Assembly (NCBI RefSeq): GCF_023074175.1
Contig: NZ_JADPKS010000149.1
Span: 1 to 64,000 of the forward strand
Reading direction: 5' to 3'
Length of the DNA: 64,000 bases
From: Bradyrhizobium sp. 139
Lineage (GTDB): Bacteria; Pseudomonadota; Alphaproteobacteria; Rhizobiales; Xanthobacteraceae
Below the pieces are notes generated by a model, which worked only from the letters and a program-made list of their open reading frames with translations, was not told where the DNA came from and did not search any database. Below are positions 19,666-28,505 of this stretch, one piece after another (positions within the stretch are counted from its first letter, which is position 1; each line of letters starts with the position of its first letter). Both the position numbers and the translations under genes were made by a program.

Positions 19666-20874
19666 TCAAGCGGCGCGCGAGGACGTCAAGGCGCCGACCG
19701 CCCCCTTCCTGAAAAGTTCTTCAAGTTGGTGGTCGTCGTAGCCGAGCTCTTTGAGGATTTCCTCGGTCTGAGCCCCAAGTTTCTGAGGCGGCAGTCGGAC
19801 TTCGGGCAGCTTGCCATCATAGCGCACGGGATGGCTGACGAGCGTGATCGGCGCGCCCGTCGCCCCGCGGACGACCTGGAAGTTCTTGTTGTGCACGACC
19901 TGCGGATCGGTCACGACATCTGCATAGTCATTGACCGCGGCGTGCCAAATTCCGTGGGCCTCGAACAATGCGATGCATTCGGCCGTCGTGCGCTTTGCGA
20001 CATTTGCGGCGATCGCAGCCGATGCCTCGTCGCGTCGGCGATACGCCTCCTTGTCTGGAACGCGCTGATCGGCCGGAACATCGAGCGCCTCCGACACTGT
20101 GCTGAGAGATCCAAGAGAAATCGCCATATGACCGTCACGCGTCGGATAAATGCCGTAAGGCGCCCCGTAGTACCAACCGGAGATCGGTCCCGGCTGACGG
20201 ACATCGTCAGGCCGCTCGCCGTTGAGGTAACAGGTAAAGGATTCCATCTGCAGATCGAGTGCAGCGGACAACAGGCTGACATCAACCCGACACCCCTGTC
20301 CGGTGCGCGTTTTCCTCACAAGCGCGGCCAGAATGCCAGCCGCAAACAGCGCAGCACCATGGTGGTCGACCGCTGAAACGCCTACGGCCCTTGGACCCTG
20401 CTCGCGGCTTCCAGTGATCGTGGCCAGCCCCGATAATGCCTGCACCAGTAGATCCTGACCGGGACGGTAGACGTAGGGCCCATCGGGACCGTAGCCTGAG
20501 GCCGCGGCATAGATAATTTGCGGATTGATCGTCTTGGCGTCCTCGTAGCCGAGGCCAAGTTTGTCGAGAACGCCGGGGCGGAAGTTTTCAGTCATGACAT
20601 CCGAGGTCGCGATCAACTTCCTGGCAATCTCAATGGCTTCTGGCTTCTTCAGGTCGAGCGTGAGACTTCGCTTATTGCGGTTCCCGGTGAGCAGCAGCAT
20701 GGACTGCCCATCGACCCGCTTGTCTGCTCCGCCCCACTTCCTCTGAAAGGCGCCATCTGGTGGCTCGACGGCAATGACGTCCGCCCCGAGATCGGCGAGA
20801 AACTGCGCAGCCACGGGGCCCATCAGGAAGTGATTGAAGCTCAGGACGCGAACGCCCTTCAAAAGATCGACCAT
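19666..20874 (-). CDS. Class III CoA-transferase (CaiB/BaiF family)
   Basis: A 402-residue family III CoA-transferase. It opens with KGVRVLSFNHFLMGPVAAQFLADLGADVIAVEPP, then NRNKRSLTLDLKKPEA, TENFRPGVLDKLGLGYE, GYGPDGPYVYRPGQDLLVQALSGL and GCRVDVSLLSAALD. Length and order of blocks are standard, and the Asp of GQDLL fits the family pattern. It moves CoA between carboxylic acids by a ping-pong mechanism in the cytoplasm. The start is 40 bases from a perfect 18-bp palindrome shared with the divergent lacI-type gene, so LacI control is likely. The acid substrate is unknown; the enoyl-CoA hydratase at 27258 would act downstream of an acyl-CoA. Confidence 0.9.
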   Translation of the reverse strand: MVDLLKGVRVLSFNHFLMGPVAAQFLADLGADVIAVEPPDGAFQRKWGGADKRVDGQSMLLLTGNRNKRSLTLDLKKPEAIEIARKLIATSDVMTENFRPGVLDKLGLGYEDAKTINPQIIYAAASGYGPDGPYVYRPGQDLLVQALSGLATITGSREQGPRAVGVSAVDHHGAALFAAGILAALVRKTRTGQGCRVDVSLLSAALDLQMESFTCYLNGERPDDVRQPGPISGWYYGAPYGIYPTRDGHMAISLGSLSTVSEALDVPADQRVPDKEAYRRRDEASAAIAANVAKRTTAECIALFEAHGIWHAAVNDYADVVTDPQVVHNKNFQVVRGATGAPITLVSHPVRYDGKLPEVRLPPQKLGAQTEEILKELGYDDHQLEELFRKGAVGALTSSRAA

Positions 20875-20913
20875 GGTCTCGCTTTCAGTTTTCTTGGATC
20901 AGACGGCTCGGCC

Positions 20914-20931
20914 TCTGAAATCGATTTCAGA
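20914..20931. promoter_or_regulatory. LacI-type operator O1
   Basis: TCTGAAATCGATTTCAGA is a perfect 18-bp palindrome with a central CG, the form bound by LacI/GalR regulators. It lies in the 209-bp divergent space between the CoA-transferase and lacI-type genes, so it can repress both and give autoregulation. Confidence 0.75.
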
Positions 20932-21083
20932 AATATGCATTATGATCTGCAGAGTCAAGCAAAATGGGCGGCATGCCAACTCGGCGCCCGCCCATGCACC
21001 AGAGTTCCACTGGATAAGACGGATCGGGCGTATACAGAGCTTGAGAATGCTGGCTGTCCAATGTTCTAACGTGGATCGGACTC

Positions 21084-22199
21084 ATGCCACTGACTGAGCG
21101 ACCAGACCCGATGGATAAAAAACCAACAATCGCGCCCAAAGGACGCCAGCAACCGCGCGTGAAGATCGAAGATGTCGCGCGAAAGGCCAATGTGTCCCCT
21201 GCGACCGTGTCGCGCGTCCTCAATCATCCCGAAATCGTAAGGCCGGAACTCCGGGACAAGGTGATGCGGCACATCACCGACCTCTCCTACACGCGAGACA
21301 GCGCGGCGAGAGCCTTGAAGTCGGGACGCATGCGCACCGTTGGAATCATCGTTCCGACGCTGGCGCTCGGCATCTTTGCCGAAGGAGTTGAGGCGCTGCA
21401 GAACCGCCTCAGCGAAAGCGGCTATACGCTCTTCATCGCGAATTCCCAATATGATCAGCGCCGCGAGCTTCAGGAGCTGCAGAGCCTGATCGAGCGCGGC
21501 ATCGATGGAATTGTACTGGTCGGAGGCTCCCATGGACGTGAGCTGAGGGCTCTGATTGAACAAGCCCGTGTGCCTGTGATCACGACCTATGTTTCGAAGG
21601 CAGCTGGCGGCATTCCCGCGATCGGAATCGATAACGAAAGCGCCACGCGCGAGATGACCGAGTATCTGTTGCGGCTTGGACACGTCCGTTTCGGCGCGAT
21701 CGCCAATGTTGTTGCTGCGTCCAACGACCGGTCCCGCGCGAGGCTCGAGGGCATTCAGCGCGCGCTTTCGGACGCCGGCCTCCCGCTCAGGCCCACCCAG
21801 GTCATTAAGGCCGACTATTCGCTTGCCCAGGGTCGCAGCGCTCTTCGTCAGCTCCTCACCGACCACCCCGACACGACGGCGGTGATCTGCACCACGGACA
21901 CCCTTGCCATCGGGGCAATGGCAGAGGCCCGCAAAATTGGGGTCGCCGTGCCGGCTACGCTTTCCATCACAGGATTTGACGATGTGGAGCTGGCAGCGCA
22001 GATGGACCCGCCGCTCACAACAGTCAGTGTTCCGGCAGCTGAAATTGGCCGAGGAGCCGCCGATTATCTGATCAATGCGATCGCCGGAAGCCCACTTCCA
22101 AGGAGTGTCCTGCTGCCGTATCGACTGGTCATGCGGTCATCGACCGGGCCGCCGAGATCTAGCGAACGCCCACCGCGTCGCAGGCGCAGTCCGGGCTGA
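21084..22199 (+). CDS. LacI-family transcriptional regulator
   Basis: A 371-residue repressor. The N-terminal HTH reads VKIEDVARKANVSPATVSRVLNHPEIVRPELRDKV, and the hinge helix is YTRDSAARALKSGRMRTVGII. The ligand domain follows: ANSQYDQRRELQELQSLIERGIDGIVLVGGS, then TAVICTTDTLAIGAMAEARKIG and ITGFDDVELAAQMDPPLTTVSVP. The second ATG at 21111 is an alternative start. Four palindromes of the LacI type, all built on GAAATCGATTTC, lie near this gene and near the transporter/hydratase pair. I infer it is their repressor, relieved by a metabolite of the pathway. Confidence 0.92.
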   Translation: MPLTERPDPMDKKPTIAPKGRQQPRVKIEDVARKANVSPATVSRVLNHPEIVRPELRDKVMRHITDLSYTRDSAARALKSGRMRTVGIIVPTLALGIFAEGVEALQNRLSESGYTLFIANSQYDQRRELQELQSLIERGIDGIVLVGGSHGRELRALIEQARVPVITTYVSKAAGGIPAIGIDNESATREMTEYLLRLGHVRFGAIANVVAASNDRSRARLEGIQRALSDAGLPLRPTQVIKADYSLAQGRSALRQLLTDHPDTTAVICTTDTLAIGAMAEARKIGVAVPATLSITGFDDVELAAQMDPPLTTVSVPAAEIGRGAADYLINAIAGSPLPRSVLLPYRLVMRSSTGPPRSSERPPRRRRSPG

Positions 22200-22224
22200 A
22201 GCTGCCGGTCGACGCGCTGTCACT

Positions 22225-22236
22225 GAAATCGATTTC
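22225..22236. promoter_or_regulatory. LacI-type operator O2 in a convergent gap
   Basis: GAAATCGATTTC, the exact 12-bp core of O1, sits 25 bases after the lacI-type stop. The next gene runs toward it on the other strand, so no start codon of an intact gene lies beside it. It may mark the promoter of a deleted gene. Confidence 0.6.
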
Positions 22237-22400
22237 TCCCTCGTTTTTGCATTCCTCCAAAATTCGGGCGGCTGCCACGCTGCGCGAACATATCACTGGT
22301 GGCGGCACAAGTGGACGTGGCTGAACATGCCGCGGCCGTGCTGCCCGAGAAGCGCTGGAGCGAGAAAAAGGAGAGCAACTCACACGACGTTTTCCCCTTC

Positions 22401-25037
22401 TCAATGCTCGCGCTCGGTGTGAACGGAGTGAACAGGCGCATGGTGGTGAATGGCGCCGAGTTCGTGCAGCTTATGATGCAGACGATGATGTGCAAGCTCC
22501 AAGGCAGCTCGCAGCCGCGAGTGCCGCGCTTCGTCAGTCCTGGGAGCGAGCGTATCCATATAGGCGATCGATCCCTCGATTTGTGCAAGGATCGACACTG
22601 CGTCCGCAGTGGCAAAGACCGGTTTGTCGCCGACTTTGACATACACCGCACTGGTGTGGGCCGCGATGTCGGCCTCGCGCCCCGCCACACTGCCTCGAAC
22701 GCGTATTGCGATCCAACATGACTCGGTGATGCGCAACGCGAGCTGGCCGTTGCACGACAACTCGCCACATCGAACTTCATCCATGACGATGCCATTGCGG
22801 ATAACCTCCACCCGTGTCGGCGCGACGCTGACCGATTCGATCCGCCAGTCGATTGTGATGGTGCCACCTGAAGGGGGAAGCGCGATCGCGCTCCCGGGGC
22901 GACGTCCCTCCACTGTCACGTCAACGAGCGGCCCGACTGTGATGAACGTATCTCCGCTGCGTACGGCATCCATCCAGTTGCGATACGTGAAATCGCGCGC
23001 ACCTAGCTGCACATAGGTCCGCGAGCCTCCGAGGAGCGCGGCAGCGTCCATCTTGTCGGAGCCGGCGACCAGTGGCAGATGGTAGCCGATGTTGAGGTAA
23101 CGGTACCAGTCAGCCAGACCAAATGCGCTGATCTGCGCAGTCCGCGGGTTGAACGACATCATTTCAATGGCATCGACCAGGCCGAGCACGATGTCCGCCG
23201 CCCGCTCGGCTTGCGGGTTGGGAGCATGCGGCATCACGACAAGCCCCCCTTGCTGACGGCAGCGCTCCGCCCAATCGGCCATGGTCGCTTCCAGAGGATC
23301 GCCGATCGCAGCTTCGTTGGGTCCGCCGCAAGACAGGGGGTTGATAATCTCCCCTTCGTAGCCGAGAAGCGATATGTGCCCTAGGACTTGCATACGGTTC
23401 TCTGTGCCGACGCGAACAAGGAACTCTCCGTCCCCGCCGAAGTCCTTTGCCCCGAGCGTCGTGCGCCCGTCGAAATCGGCCACGTTGGTGAACAACTCGC
23501 CCCATTGTGCCGCGAGCAGGTTGACGACGTTGACCCCCTCCGCCTTGCCCTCCAGCAGGGCTGTGTGCGGGCTCAGGAAATGGACATGAGTATCGGAGCT
23601 GACCCAGCCCTGTTCGCGCCAGCGCAGCACCCTGTCCAGCTCGAAGGTGAGTTCCTCCGTGGTCGCGGTGACTTGGACGATACGGCGCAGGGGCCGCACC
23701 TCGAAGCCCCTGCTGATCTCCACGAACACGGGCCCGATCGGCAAGTCCGCCTCGCAGCTGCCATCCACATAGGCGTACTGGTTCAGCCCGTTCGTAAACT
23801 CCCCGGCGAAGTCTTCGAATCTTCCGGTATTGACCTTGCGGTGGTGCCCCTTGGGCGGCAGATACTCCCCATCGGCGCCATGCACATGCAGGCGCGCGGC
23901 GACACGCACGCCGTTGCCCTTCTCTACGATGCGGATTTTGACGAGCCTTGTGGCCGGCGCGATGGGCACCGCCTCCAGCGAGGTGTCTCCTGCGTTCCCG
24001 GCAGCTTCCAGCGACCGAAGATCGGCAAGGTGCAAGCGGCCGTCGTCGGAGCGTAGGTACAGCCTTGCGTCGGGATGGGCGGAGTACTCGACGATGACCT
24101 CGTCCTCGGAACGCGCGGGCTGCACGTCGTACTTGTCACCGAGCCAGTCCGATTTCGCGTAGTCAAGCACCGCGCGGGCGGAGATCACCGTGCCGAGATC
24201 CATGCCGATCTGTTCGCCCCGATGATCGACGTCGAGCTCGCCAAGCTTATTCAGATGCACTCCGGGCGGTAGCCGCATCTTCAGCTTGCGACGAGCCTGG
24301 AGGCGCAGGGGATGCTGGGTGAGCCTTGTCGTGGTCACCGCAAAGACAAGAAAAACTTCTTGCTCCGCTCGCAGGCTTAGCGCGGTGAGCTCCTTCTCCG
24401 GATATGGATTTTGGAGCGCATAAAGCCACACGTTCTCCCCTTGTCGATCCATGCGCCCCGATTCGGTGCGGGTCTCGCCATGGAAGAAGCTCGCGCCCGC
24501 CGTTCTGCCCAGTGCGAAGTTTTCGCCCGTGCTTGCGTGCACGATGGGTCCCCGTAACGGCAGCGCCGCGAACGGGCTCGCGCTCCAGGAGATATGGTTC
24601 TGCTGGACCGCGAATCGCCGTAGCACCGGCACGTCGGCCTCGCTGCTGTCGACGTATCGGAGCACGTATGTCGACACCCGATCGCCGAGCGAATTGCCTT
24701 CCACAGGCAGCGTCGCCGGCCCGATCTCCCCGAAGCCTTGAGGGCTTACGGGTGGGCGGTCCGCGACCACTTGCACAAAGAGCACGTAGCTGGCCAATGT
24801 GGGCGGCAGCGCGATCACCGCAGGAAGCCCCCCGGGGCGCAAGGCCAGCACATCCGCTCCGGCTTTGGCGCCGAATAGAAACGGGATGCCTCGATACGTC
24901 TGCGGCCCTCGAAGCGAATCGATCCAGCCGGTGTCGCCTGGGCGGCTGCCGAACCCCTCATCGAGTTCCAGGTGACTGGCGTTGAAATACCGCTGCAAGT
25001 CGACGGGCGCGAAGTGCGGCGATGATGGCGTTTTCAT
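22401..25037 (-). CDS. CehA/McbA-family metallohydrolase domain protein
   Basis: A large 878-residue cytoplasmic protein. The C-terminal half is a PHP-like metallohydrolase: SSDTHVHFLSPHTALLEGKAEGVNVVNLLA supplies the first histidines (DTHVH), followed by HISLLGYEGEIINPL, LVVMPHAPNPQAERAADI and a later VAGSDKMDAAALLGGSRTY. This matches CehA/McbA domains, first known from carbamate (carbaryl) hydrolysis. The N-terminal ~450 residues are beta-rich with no family I recognise. The tail is histidine-rich (HHRLHHKLHELGAIHHH), possibly metal-handling. GGGAG precedes the start by 9 bases. It lies between the LacI and MFS genes and probably performs a hydrolytic step of the same pathway. Confidence 0.8.
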   Translation of the reverse strand: MKTPSSPHFAPVDLQRYFNASHLELDEGFGSRPGDTGWIDSLRGPQTYRGIPFLFGAKAGADVLALRPGGLPAVIALPPTLASYVLFVQVVADRPPVSPQGFGEIGPATLPVEGNSLGDRVSTYVLRYVDSSEADVPVLRRFAVQQNHISWSASPFAALPLRGPIVHASTGENFALGRTAGASFFHGETRTESGRMDRQGENVWLYALQNPYPEKELTALSLRAEQEVFLVFAVTTTRLTQHPLRLQARRKLKMRLPPGVHLNKLGELDVDHRGEQIGMDLGTVISARAVLDYAKSDWLGDKYDVQPARSEDEVIVEYSAHPDARLYLRSDDGRLHLADLRSLEAAGNAGDTSLEAVPIAPATRLVKIRIVEKGNGVRVAARLHVHGADGEYLPPKGHHRKVNTGRFEDFAGEFTNGLNQYAYVDGSCEADLPIGPVFVEISRGFEVRPLRRIVQVTATTEELTFELDRVLRWREQGWVSSDTHVHFLSPHTALLEGKAEGVNVVNLLAAQWGELFTNVADFDGRTTLGAKDFGGDGEFLVRVGTENRMQVLGHISLLGYEGEIINPLSCGGPNEAAIGDPLEATMADWAERCRQQGGLVVMPHAPNPQAERAADIVLGLVDAIEMMSFNPRTAQISAFGLADWYRYLNIGYHLPLVAGSDKMDAAALLGGSRTYVQLGARDFTYRNWMDAVRSGDTFITVGPLVDVTVEGRRPGSAIALPPSGGTITIDWRIESVSVAPTRVEVIRNGIVMDEVRCGELSCNGQLALRITESCWIAIRVRGSVAGREADIAAHTSAVYVKVGDKPVFATADAVSILAQIEGSIAYMDTLAPRTDEARHSRLRAALELAHHRLHHKLHELGAIHHHAPVHSVHTEREH

Positions 25038-25247
25038 TCGATGGACTCCCGTTCATGGACGTCGTCGTCCATAAGCGGCCCTGGAAGCGATGAAGGGCTG
25101 CTCACGTGTCCCGCTGCTGGCGAAGGCGCTCGTCCCAATCCCATGCTCTTGCCCAGCATCAAGAGATACTCGCCGGTCGACATGCTTTGCGTCTGATAAG
25201 GAAGGCTTTGCCTCTGCTAGGTGACGCAAGCGGCAGGCAGAAGGCGT
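25038..25247. other. Short intergenic gap
   Basis: It lies between the MFS symporter stop and the metallohydrolase start, both minus-strand. I see no copy of the GAAATCGATTTC operator and no clear terminator hairpin, so the metallohydrolase may be transcribed from the MFS promoter. Confidence 0.4.
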
Positions 25248-26573
25248 TCAGTCACCGATGTAGACGCGGCCACGCCTCTTGGCGAAGTGGTAGACCACCA
25301 CGCTCAAGAGCGCGATCAACGATCCGTAGACAGGAAACATCCAGGCCATGTGCTCGCGTTGCAACCACACAAGAAGATACGGTGAGGTCCCGCCAAACAA
25401 TGAGACGCCGAGCGCGTAACCGAGAGCTACGCCCGTGGTGCGCACGGCGCGCGGCATCAGGGTGGTGGCGATGAAGTTATAGAGCGCCATGTTGAACCCC
25501 ACGATGGCTCCGCCGAACACCGTGACAAGGAAGAACGTGGAGATGCCCTTCTCCGAATAAAGCAGCGTCAGGAAAAAGCATGGGATGAGCAGTAGGCGCA
25601 GCAGCGTGAACGCACGCGAGGGGCGCACCTTGTCAGCGAAGGCGCCAACAAGGGGGGCGGCCAACATCCAGATCAAGACCATCAGCGTCATAATTCCGTA
25701 TACAGAGGTGCTATTCTCCTTGAACACCGTGTTCGCCATATTGGGCAGACCGGTGTTCCAGGCATAGTTGGCGATCTGCACCGATCCGATCACCAGGATG
25801 ACCGCAAGCAGGGATAGCCGCAAGCTCCAGAGCGTCTTCCACACACCGCCGGTGGTTTCCTGAATCCGCGACGACTCATCCTGGCGATGCATAACCCGAT
25901 GGATCAAGGTCTCCGGTACCGACGTGCGCAGATAAATGATCAGTAGGCCCAGCCCCCCGCCGACCGCAAAGGGTACGCGCCAGGCCCACTCGCGCATCGC
26001 TTCGGGCGCAACCGACGCGCTCACCAGAAACGCAACCAGGCTGGATCCGAGGTTGCCTAGCTGGATGAAAGTGCCACCGATCAGCCCCAGATAACGCCCC
26101 TCCTTTCCGGGCGGCGCCAGTTCAATCGCGATTGCATTGGCGACACCCGCCTCGGCTCCGGTAGCAAGCCCCTGAATAAGGCGCATGATAAGCAGCGCCA
26201 CAGCCGCCGTGACACCAATGTCCCGGTAGGTCGGCAATAGCGAGATCAGCAGCGAGCAAACCGCCATCGCCGTCACCGAGATCATCATCACTCGCTTGTG
26301 GCTGATGCGATCTGCGACTGGGCCAAGCAAAGCCGCTCCCAGTGGCCGCGCGCAGAAGCCTGCCCCGTACACGGCTAGCCCCGCAAGCAGCGAGGTCGTG
26401 GGATCATCGGAAGGGAAGAAGTGCGGCGAGAGAAACGCCGCCATCACGCCGTAGACGTTCCAGTCGTACCACTCCAGCGCTACGCCCCCTCCGAGGCCGA
26501 CGGTCATCCGTCTGTTCGCAATTTGATTATCAAGCTGAACAGATACGGCACTGGGTTGAGCAATAATGTTCAT
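25248..26573 (-). CDS. MFS transporter, metabolite:H+ symporter (MHS) family
   Basis: A 441-residue, 12-helix importer. The MHS signature GGGVALEWYDWNVYGVMAAFLSPHFFP opens it, followed by the MFS loop motif GPVADRISHKRVMMIS (family GxLaDRxGRrR) and RLIQGLATGAEAGVANAIAIELAP (family R..QGl..GGE). Homologs import citrate, shikimate, proline betaine or aromatic acids with protons. GAGGA precedes the ATG by 5 bases. It diverges from the enoyl-CoA hydratase across a 684-bp gap holding two LacI-type palindromes, so it is probably the uptake step of the regulon. Confidence 0.9.
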   Translation of the reverse strand: MNIIAQPSAVSVQLDNQIANRRMTVGLGGGVALEWYDWNVYGVMAAFLSPHFFPSDDPTTSLLAGLAVYGAGFCARPLGAALLGPVADRISHKRVMMISVTAMAVCSLLISLLPTYRDIGVTAAVALLIMRLIQGLATGAEAGVANAIAIELAPPGKEGRYLGLIGGTFIQLGNLGSSLVAFLVSASVAPEAMREWAWRVPFAVGGGLGLLIIYLRTSVPETLIHRVMHRQDESSRIQETTGGVWKTLWSLRLSLLAVILVIGSVQIANYAWNTGLPNMANTVFKENSTSVYGIMTLMVLIWMLAAPLVGAFADKVRPSRAFTLLRLLLIPCFFLTLLYSEKGISTFFLVTVFGGAIVGFNMALYNFIATTLMPRAVRTTGVALGYALGVSLFGGTSPYLLVWLQREHMAWMFPVYGSLIALLSVVVYHFAKRRGRVYIGD

Positions 26574-27034
26574 GTGTCCTCAGGCTCAGTCAATGGCGTT
26601 AATGATGCTGCGGTCAAGCAAGGACGAGCAGCCGCTCGCTGGCTCTACGCGCGGAGTGCGGCGCTATCTAAGATACATGCGACTTCAGCGGGCCGGCTCG
26701 TAGCGGTGAAGGCGCAGGCGCCAAGGGGTACGCGGCATGCCGCCGATAAGGCCGTCTTGGTTCGCGATTTCGCAAGTCGTGCGGCCGCACGACCGGCTCT
26801 TGCATGGCCTTGGTCACACAAGAGATCGCGAGCGGCGATTCCGATCTGTGCAGCCGCCCAAGAGCAGACGCCACCGAACGCGCTGCGTACAAAACGCGCG
26901 CGAGTCCGTGTCCCGTTCCCATGGTTTCCATCCCTCCTGTTGCCAAAGCGCACTCGTGAAGAAGCTGTCGTTCTTGTTGGACGGCGCCGCGCTACAACGC
27001 CGTCATCGGGCTAAGAAACATCATTTTCGGCCGT

Positions 27035-27048
27035 TGAAATCGATTTCA
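27035..27048. promoter_or_regulatory. LacI-type operator O3
   Basis: TGAAATCGATTTCA, a perfect 14-bp palindrome with the same core as O1. It is 210 bases before the enoyl-CoA hydratase ATG and 462 bases before the MFS ATG. Confidence 0.7.
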
Positions 27049-27201
27049 TGAACGTAGACGCTCTGGATTCCGGAGTCAAGCGCTGAAAATGCTGCCGCTA
27101 AACCTTCTCTCAGTGCTGACCAGCAATTTTTTTCTTGAACGGGCAGAAGCTGCTCGAAGCCTGGTCAGTCGGATTGATTATAAAAAAGCATGTTTTGCGT
27201 A

Positions 27202-27213
27202 GAAAACGATTTC
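27202..27213. promoter_or_regulatory. LacI-type operator O4
   Basis: GAAAACGATTTC differs from the O1 core at one base (T to A). It is 45 bases before the enoyl-CoA hydratase ATG, the right place to block a promoter, and 155 bases from O3, a spacing that would allow looping. Confidence 0.6.
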
Positions 27214-27257
27214 AGTATATTGGCTGCCTTTCTGACTTCATTCAGGAGACACCCTCA

Positions 27258-28040
27258 ATGACCGACAAGCCCGATCTCATCCTCTCGAGCTCTCCCAGGG
27301 CCCATGTGCACGTTGTGACGCTGAACAGGACGTCGAAACGAAACGCCTTAAGCAACGACCTGATCGCACAGCTTGGCGCGAGCTTGCGGCATGCTGCGCT
27401 CAATGAGGATGTTCGTTGCGTCGTCCTTTGCGGGCACGAAGCCTTCTTCTCTGCCGGAGCCGATATTAAAGAGATGCAGCAGCGCGGGTTTGACGCAATC
27501 GACAATCCCGCGCGACGTTCTGCGTGGCGGGACATCGCCAATTTTCCAAAGCCTCTTATCGCCGCGGTTGAGGGAATTTGCTTCGGTGGCGGTCACGAAT
27601 TGGCCTTGCTCGCCGACATCGCCATAGCAGGCGAAGGAGCGCGGTTTGCACAGCCTGAAATCAACATCGGGATCTTGCCAGGCGATGGCGCAACCCAGCG
27701 TCTGACGCGCGTGGCAGGCAAATCTCTGGCCATGCTGATGATACTGACTGGCCAATCCATTTCTGCCCGTGCGGCGATGCAGGCCGGCCTTGTCGCTGAA
27801 GTCGTCGAAAGCGGCCAGGCACAGGCGCGAGCGCTCGAGATCGCCGAACTGATCGCCCAAAAGCCGCCGCGTTCGACTGAGCTCGCCAAGGTGGCCGTTC
27901 TCGCCGCCTTTCAGACCACCCTGGACGCCGGGCTCGAATTCGAGCGCCAGGCAATTCGATGCGCATTCAACACTGCTGACCAGCAGGAAGGAATGAACGC
28001 GTTCTTTGAGAAGCGATCGCCAAACTATCGTGGAAATTAG
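27258..28040 (+). CDS. Enoyl-CoA hydratase/isomerase family protein
   Basis: A 260-residue crotonase-fold enzyme. I start it at the ATG after CAGGAGAC (MTDKPDLILSS), not at the upstream start that would add 41 unlike residues. Landmarks are VVTLNRTSKRNALSNDLI, the oxyanion-hole segments FFSAGADIKEM and CFGGGHELALLADIAIAG, and FAQPEINIGILPGDGATQRL. The two catalytic Glu are plausibly in GGGHELAL and QPEINIG, as in hydratases. It probably hydrates the acyl-CoA made by the CoA-transferase at 19666. Operators O3 and O4 precede it. Confidence 0.92.
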   Translation: MTDKPDLILSSSPRAHVHVVTLNRTSKRNALSNDLIAQLGASLRHAALNEDVRCVVLCGHEAFFSAGADIKEMQQRGFDAIDNPARRSAWRDIANFPKPLIAAVEGICFGGGHELALLADIAIAGEGARFAQPEINIGILPGDGATQRLTRVAGKSLAMLMILTGQSISARAAMQAGLVAEVVESGQAQARALEIAELIAQKPPRSTELAKVAVLAAFQTTLDAGLEFERQAIRCAFNTADQQEGMNAFFEKRSPNYRGN

Positions 28041-28505
28041 CCGTCGCGATCCCAGCCTTCGCTGCTGCCGGCGCTCCACATGTGCCGGTACTGACCCACG
28101 ATGTACCCGATTAAGCACTCCTTCGGATCGACCAGGCCGACGCTGCGAGCTAGAATTCTGTCGTGCCCACCCTTCGAGCACCAATGTATATTGAACTTGC
28201 AGTGGCGCTTGTCGGGGACTATCTCGGCCGGTACGCTCGGGTCTTCCTGCGCAAAGGTCAAAGCCCCCTCTGTCGAAGTGGTCCAAAGGTGCGGATTGAG
28301 CTAGGCTAGATTCTGCGATCGACGGAAAGTGGCTTGATCCCGCTGGGGAATCTTAGGTTGGCTGCCGTTCTTGAACCCCTATAGAACCATGTGTCTCGCG
28401 CCGCAGCCTGATTTTCGGCATGTTCTGGAGGAAGTCGGGGCTTGGACATGACCGAAACTCGCCAGCACGGCTGGCTTTCACTGGGCCAGCGGGGCGCCAT
28501 GTCAG
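28041..28505. other. No recognisable gene
   Basis: Two minus-strand frames of 64-74 codons exist; one contains KECLIGYIVGQYRHMW, which looks protein-like, but I know no family for it and it has no convincing ribosome binding site. Confidence 0.4.

Larger units (their letters stand above)
26574..27257. other. Divergent intergenic region, 684 bp
   Basis: It separates the MFS and enoyl-CoA hydratase genes. Open frames on both strands (to about 100 codons) show no domain or ribosome binding site. It contains the palindromes O3 and O4 and an AT-rich stretch from about 27120 to 27230, the likely promoter of the hydratase gene. The length is unusual for a simple divergent promoter and may hide a decayed gene. 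Confidence 0.5.
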
